A stretch of 11,850 bases of DNA from an uncultured Propioniciclava sp. (GTDB lineage Bacteria > Actinomycetota > Actinomycetes > Propionibacteriales > Propionibacteriaceae), in NCBI GenBank assembly GCA_937872005.1, contig CALMPQ010000321.1, positions 1 through 11,850 on the forward strand, given 5' to 3'. Position 1 is the first letter of the stretch; every line of letters begins with the position of its first letter. The translations under genes were made by a program, and so were the position numbers. A model generated the notes under the pieces. That model was not told the DNA's origin. It ran no database searches and saw nothing but the letters and a program-made list of their open reading frames with translations. Positions 9,785 through 11,850 of the stretch are shown one piece after another.

Positions 9785-10614
9785 CGCACCACCGGGACCG
9801 TCAGGGCCTCACGGGTCCAGTCGAGGGCGCGGGCGAGGGCGTCCTCGCGGGCGGAGCGGGAGCCGATGGTGCGCGTGTTGAGCTCGAGCACCACGTGGCC
9901 GGCGAAGCCCCGGGACGCCAGCGTGGCCATCACCTTGTGGGCCTCCTGGTCACCCTCGCCGGGGAACAGGTGCAAGTCGGCGATCGAGCCGTCGCCGTCG
10001 GTGAGGTGGACGTGGGTGAGCCGCTCCGCCCAGGCGTCGACGAGGTCGCGGGACTTCTGGCGTGAGGTCGATGCGTGCGACAGGTCCAGGGTGAGGTGGT
10101 CGTAGTCGCGGGACGTGGGGTCCCAGCCCGGCGAGTAGGCGCGCACCTCGGTGTTGCGGGGGCCGCGCCAGGGGAACATGTTCTCGACCGCGAAGATGAT
10201 GCCGGTGGTCCGCTCCAAGCGACGGATGCCCTCGACGAAGCCCTGGGCGTAGTTGCGCTGCCACCGGAACGGGGGGTGCACCACGACCGAGTCGGCCCCC
10301 AAGCGATGGGCGGCGATCGCGGAGCGCTCGAGCTTCTCCCAAGGGTCGTTGCCCCAGGTGCCCTGCGTGACGAGCAGCGTGGGTGCGTGGATCGAGAGCA
10401 CCTCGACCCCGTGGTAGTCGCGGAGTTGGACGAGGGCGTCCACGTCGCGGCTGACGGGGTCGATGCCGACCATGACCTCGACGCCGTCGTAGCCCAGGCG
10501 GCTCGCCAGCTCGAAGCAGCTCCCCGTCGACTCGGGATAGACCGACGACGTCGACAGGCCGACCTTGGGCGTGCGACCGGCCTCAGGCCCCGGCCACGCT
10601 GGGTTCGCACTCAC
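9781..10614 (-). CDS. TIM-barrel sugar phosphate isomerase/epimerase-like protein
   Basis: The 277-residue protein belongs to the xylose isomerase-like/AP endonuclease 2 TIM-barrel superfamily. Strands and likely metal ligands fall in order: VGLSTSSVYP at the start, His76 (LSIHAPT), His113 (VVHPPF), Glu144 (AVENMF), Asp177-His180 (TLDLSH), His203 (HVHLTDGDGS) and Glu244 (VVLELN). This is a full set for a divalent-metal enzyme, but sequence does not tell an isomerase from an endonuclease or dehydratase. The GTG at 10614 was chosen because it has a -10-like hexamer six bases upstream and gives a short N-terminal extension. The frame is open 12 codons further with no support. It is the first gene of the minus-strand block and is coupled to the CPBP protease gene. 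From memory, a homologue lies close to proC in mycobacteria. Confidence 0.87.
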
Positions 10615-10620
10615 CGTTCC

Positions 10621-10626
10621 AGCATA
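10621..10626 (-). promoter_or_regulatory. Candidate -10 element for the leaderless TIM-barrel gene
   Basis: TATGCT on the minus strand fits TANNNT and ends six bases before the GTG at 10614, the layout expected for a leaderless message. I saw no good -35 box. It would drive the whole isomerase-CPBP-asd-proC group. Confidence 0.45.
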
Positions 10627-10718
10627 GGCATGCGGCGGCCGCGGGCGCATCGCGAGGGCTGAACGGGGAATTCTCTCGATATCGTGATACCCCTTCTCAC
10701 TGGCTGTTTCACCCCCAA

Positions 10719-10748
10719 TTGGCGCCTCCAGCGCGGATGGGTTTGAAT
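10719..10748 (+). promoter_or_regulatory. Candidate promoter of the VOC gene
   Basis: TTGGCG (10719-10724) and TTGAAT (10743-10748) are 18 bases apart on the plus strand. The -10 half ends six bases before the ATG at 10755. There is no Shine-Dalgarno before this ATG, so a leaderless mRNA is plausible. The match to consensus is moderate. Confidence 0.4.
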
Positions 10749-10754
10749 GCTGTC

Positions 10755-11393
10755 ATGCGTCTTTCGAATCTCTCCTTCGCCGCGGGGCCCGACGGCCTCG
10801 CCGCTGCGGTCGGGCGTCTCGAGGACGCGCTGGGTGTCGACTTCCGTGATGGCGGCTTCCACCCCAGCTTCGGCACCCGCAACAACATCCTCAGCGTCGC
10901 CGACGGCCGCTACATCGAGGTCGTCGAGGTGCTCGAGCACCCGGCCGCCGAGAAGGCCGTCTTCGGGCAGGCCGTCCGAGCCCGGACCGAGCTGGGTGGC
11001 GGGTGGCTGGCGTGGGTGCTGAACGTCGAGGACATGTCGCCGCTGGAGGAACGCCTTGAGCGGAAGGCCGTCCGCGGTTCGCGCCAGTTCCCCGACGGGC
11101 GCCGGCTGGAGTGGCAGCAGATCGGCATCAAGGGCCTGATGGCCGACCCGCAGCTGCCCTTCTTCGTGAAGTGGACGTCGGAGCCCGACCTGTGGCCCTC
11201 GGCGCTGCCCCCCGAGGATGTCGAGATCCTCGAGATCCGCTTGTCGGGTTCGCCCGAGCGGGTCTCGGAGTGGATCGGCGAGGAGCTCGGCCCGGTGTTC
11301 GACGGCGTCGCCCTGGCCTTCAACTCGCCCAACGGCAACCCCGGCATCGAGGCCGTGACCTTCCGCTGCCCGAACGGCATCGTCACCATCTGA
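10755..11393 (+). CDS. VOC-superfamily glyoxalase-like domain protein
   Basis: The 212-residue protein resembles the glyoxalase-like (Glyoxalase_3 type) branch of the vicinal oxygen chelate superfamily. The first module includes FHPSFGTRNNILSVADGRYIEVVEV, where the GTRNN and YIEV strands carry the family pattern. The second half (VEILEIRLSG onward) looks like a second beta-alpha repeat. I cannot assign all metal ligands: His and Glu candidates exist in the first module (in GFHP and YIEVVEV), but a complete set is not obvious. Substrate is unknown. The ATG at 10755 starts the first strand; a TTG 36 bases upstream is also in frame but is less likely. It is transcribed divergently from the TIM-barrel gene and is followed by radA after a 44-base gap. 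Confidence 0.8.
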   Translation: MRLSNLSFAAGPDGLAAAVGRLEDALGVDFRDGGFHPSFGTRNNILSVADGRYIEVVEVLEHPAAEKAVFGQAVRARTELGGGWLAWVLNVEDMSPLEERLERKAVRGSRQFPDGRRLEWQQIGIKGLMADPQLPFFVKWTSEPDLWPSALPPEDVEILEIRLSGSPERVSEWIGEELGPVFDGVALAFNSPNGNPGIEAVTFRCPNGIVTI

Positions 11394-11405
11394 CCCGCTC
11401 GCGGG
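11394..11405 (+). other. Short hairpin directly after the VOC stop codon
   Basis: CCCGCTCGCGGG is a perfect 12-base inverted repeat starting right after the TGA of the VOC gene. The stem is short and has no T-run, so it is a poor intrinsic terminator. Its right arm overlaps the GGGAAC element of the candidate radA promoter. Confidence 0.35.
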
Positions 11406-11430
11406 AACTGTCGGTGCCGTGACCTAGGTT
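11403..11430 (+). promoter_or_regulatory. Candidate radA promoter (SigR/SigH-like and TANNNT)
   Basis: GGGAAC (11403-11408) and GTT (11428-11430) are 19 bases apart. This matches the GGAAT/C-N18-19-GTT pattern known for actinobacterial thiol-stress sigma factors (SigR in Streptomyces, SigH in mycobacteria and corynebacteria). The GTT is also the end of TAGGTT (11425-11430), a housekeeping-type TANNNT element. Either reading puts the start point near the ATG, seven bases on, implying a leaderless mRNA. It is a pattern match only. Confidence 0.45.
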
Positions 11431-11437
11431 GGCGGGC

Positions 11438-11850
11438 ATGGCGAAGAACGTGACCAGCTACCGCTGCACCGAGTGCGGCTGGACGACGGGTCGCTGGGTC
11501 GGCCGCTGCGGGCAGTGCCAGGCCTGGGGCAGTCTGTCCGAAGGTGAATCCGTCAGCCCACGCGCCATAGCCTCCCAACGCCCCGCCCAGCCCGCGATGC
11601 GCATCACCGAGGTGGAGGCGTCCGCAGCCCGGGGCGTCCGGACGGGCATCGGCGAACTCGACCGCGTGCTCGGGGATGGGCTCGTGCCCGGGGCCGTCGT
11701 GTTGCTCGGAGGCGAACCCGGTGTCGGCAAGTCGACATTGCTGCTGGAAGTCGCGGCCCGCTGGGCGGCGTCCGGCCGGCGCACCCTCTACGTGACGGCC
11801 GAGGAGTCGGCCGCCCAGGTGCGCCTCCGTGCCGACCGCACGGACGCGCT
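11438..11850 (+). CDS. radA: DNA repair protein RadA (3' end cut off)
   Basis: RadA (Sms) is a RecA-like ATPase that helps branch migration and processing of recombination intermediates. The visible 137 codons include the N-terminal C4 zinc finger (Cys10, Cys13, Cys24, Cys27; YRCTECGW and GRCGQCQAW) and the TGIGELDRVLGDGLVPG segment before the ATPase core. The Walker A motif GGEPGVGKST (residues 91-100) follows, then LYVTAEES. The KNRFG motif and Lon-like C-terminal domain lie beyond the right edge. The ATG at 11438 is four residues before the normal start of the finger and is preceded by a -10-like element seven bases away, with no clear Shine-Dalgarno. The gene is 44 bases after the VOC stop. 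Confidence 0.95.
   Translation, partial: MAKNVTSYRCTECGWTTGRWVGRCGQCQAWGSLSEGESVSPRAIASQRPAQPAMRITEVEASAARGVRTGIGELDRVLGDGLVPGAVVLLGGEPGVGKSTLLLEVAARWAASGRRTLYVTAEESAAQVRLRADRTDA

Larger units (their letters stand above)
10615..10754. promoter_or_regulatory. Divergent intergenic region with a CGATATCG palindrome
   Basis: These 140 bases separate the minus-strand TIM-barrel gene from the plus-strand VOC gene and must hold both promoters. The centre is less GC-rich than its surroundings. It contains a perfect palindrome CGATATCG (10677-10684) overlapping an inverted repeat TATC-GT-GATA (10680-10689). These could be an operator for a dimeric regulator, but short palindromes arise by chance and I cannot name a factor. 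Confidence 0.4.

Noticed and set aside
11394..11405. Intrinsic terminator between the VOC gene and radA
   Set aside because: The stem is at most five pairs and no T-run follows, so it was listed only as a hairpin.

Overview
The window is very GC-rich, with mostly G/C third codon positions and frequent GTG starts. It encodes mycothione reductase, a DUF2510 protein and the tiny basic ribosomal protein bS22. These point to a mycothiol-making actinomycete; a Propionibacteriales-type organism is a guess from general feel, not something the sequence proves. It reads as chromosomal housekeeping DNA. I found no rRNA, tRNA, CRISPR array, insertion sequence, integrase or phage gene.

Layout. A DUF2510 membrane protein (plus strand, cut off at the left edge) runs tail-to-tail into a long minus-strand block occupying about 887-10614. 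Read in its direction of transcription, the block is: TIM-barrel isomerase-like protein, CPBP membrane protease, asd, proC, bS22, glutaredoxin-like protein, histidine phosphatase, TlpA/ResA-like lipoprotein, ccdA, resB, ccsB, mtr. A divergent promoter region (10615-10754) separates this block from a plus-strand glyoxalase-like (VOC) gene. That gene is followed by radA, which is cut off at the right edge.

How the genes work together. The functional core is a System II cytochrome c maturation operon. CcdA carries reducing power across the membrane, the TlpA-like lipoprotein passes it to apocytochrome thiols, and ResB-CcsB moves heme and attaches it. The core is flanked by two cytosolic thiol-redox genes: a glutaredoxin-like protein upstream and mycothione reductase downstream. 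The upstream half of the block carries amino-acid biosynthesis (Asd, ProC) and two poorly defined proteins. From memory, the order phosphatase-TlpA-CcdA-ResB-CcsB and the grouping of a TIM-barrel protein, proC and bS22 are both also found in mycobacteria, so most of the layout is conserved.

Expression signals. Five junctions in the block use the same four-base GTGA start/stop overlap and a sixth uses TGATG, so translational coupling is likely. Several promoter-proximal genes have a TANNNT -10-like hexamer 6-7 bases before the start codon, which suggests leaderless mRNAs. radA has a candidate thiol-stress (SigR/SigH-type) promoter. There is no stretch over 300 bases without a gene. I see no convincing evidence of an undescribed system; the findings are local oddities in a conserved neighbourhood.
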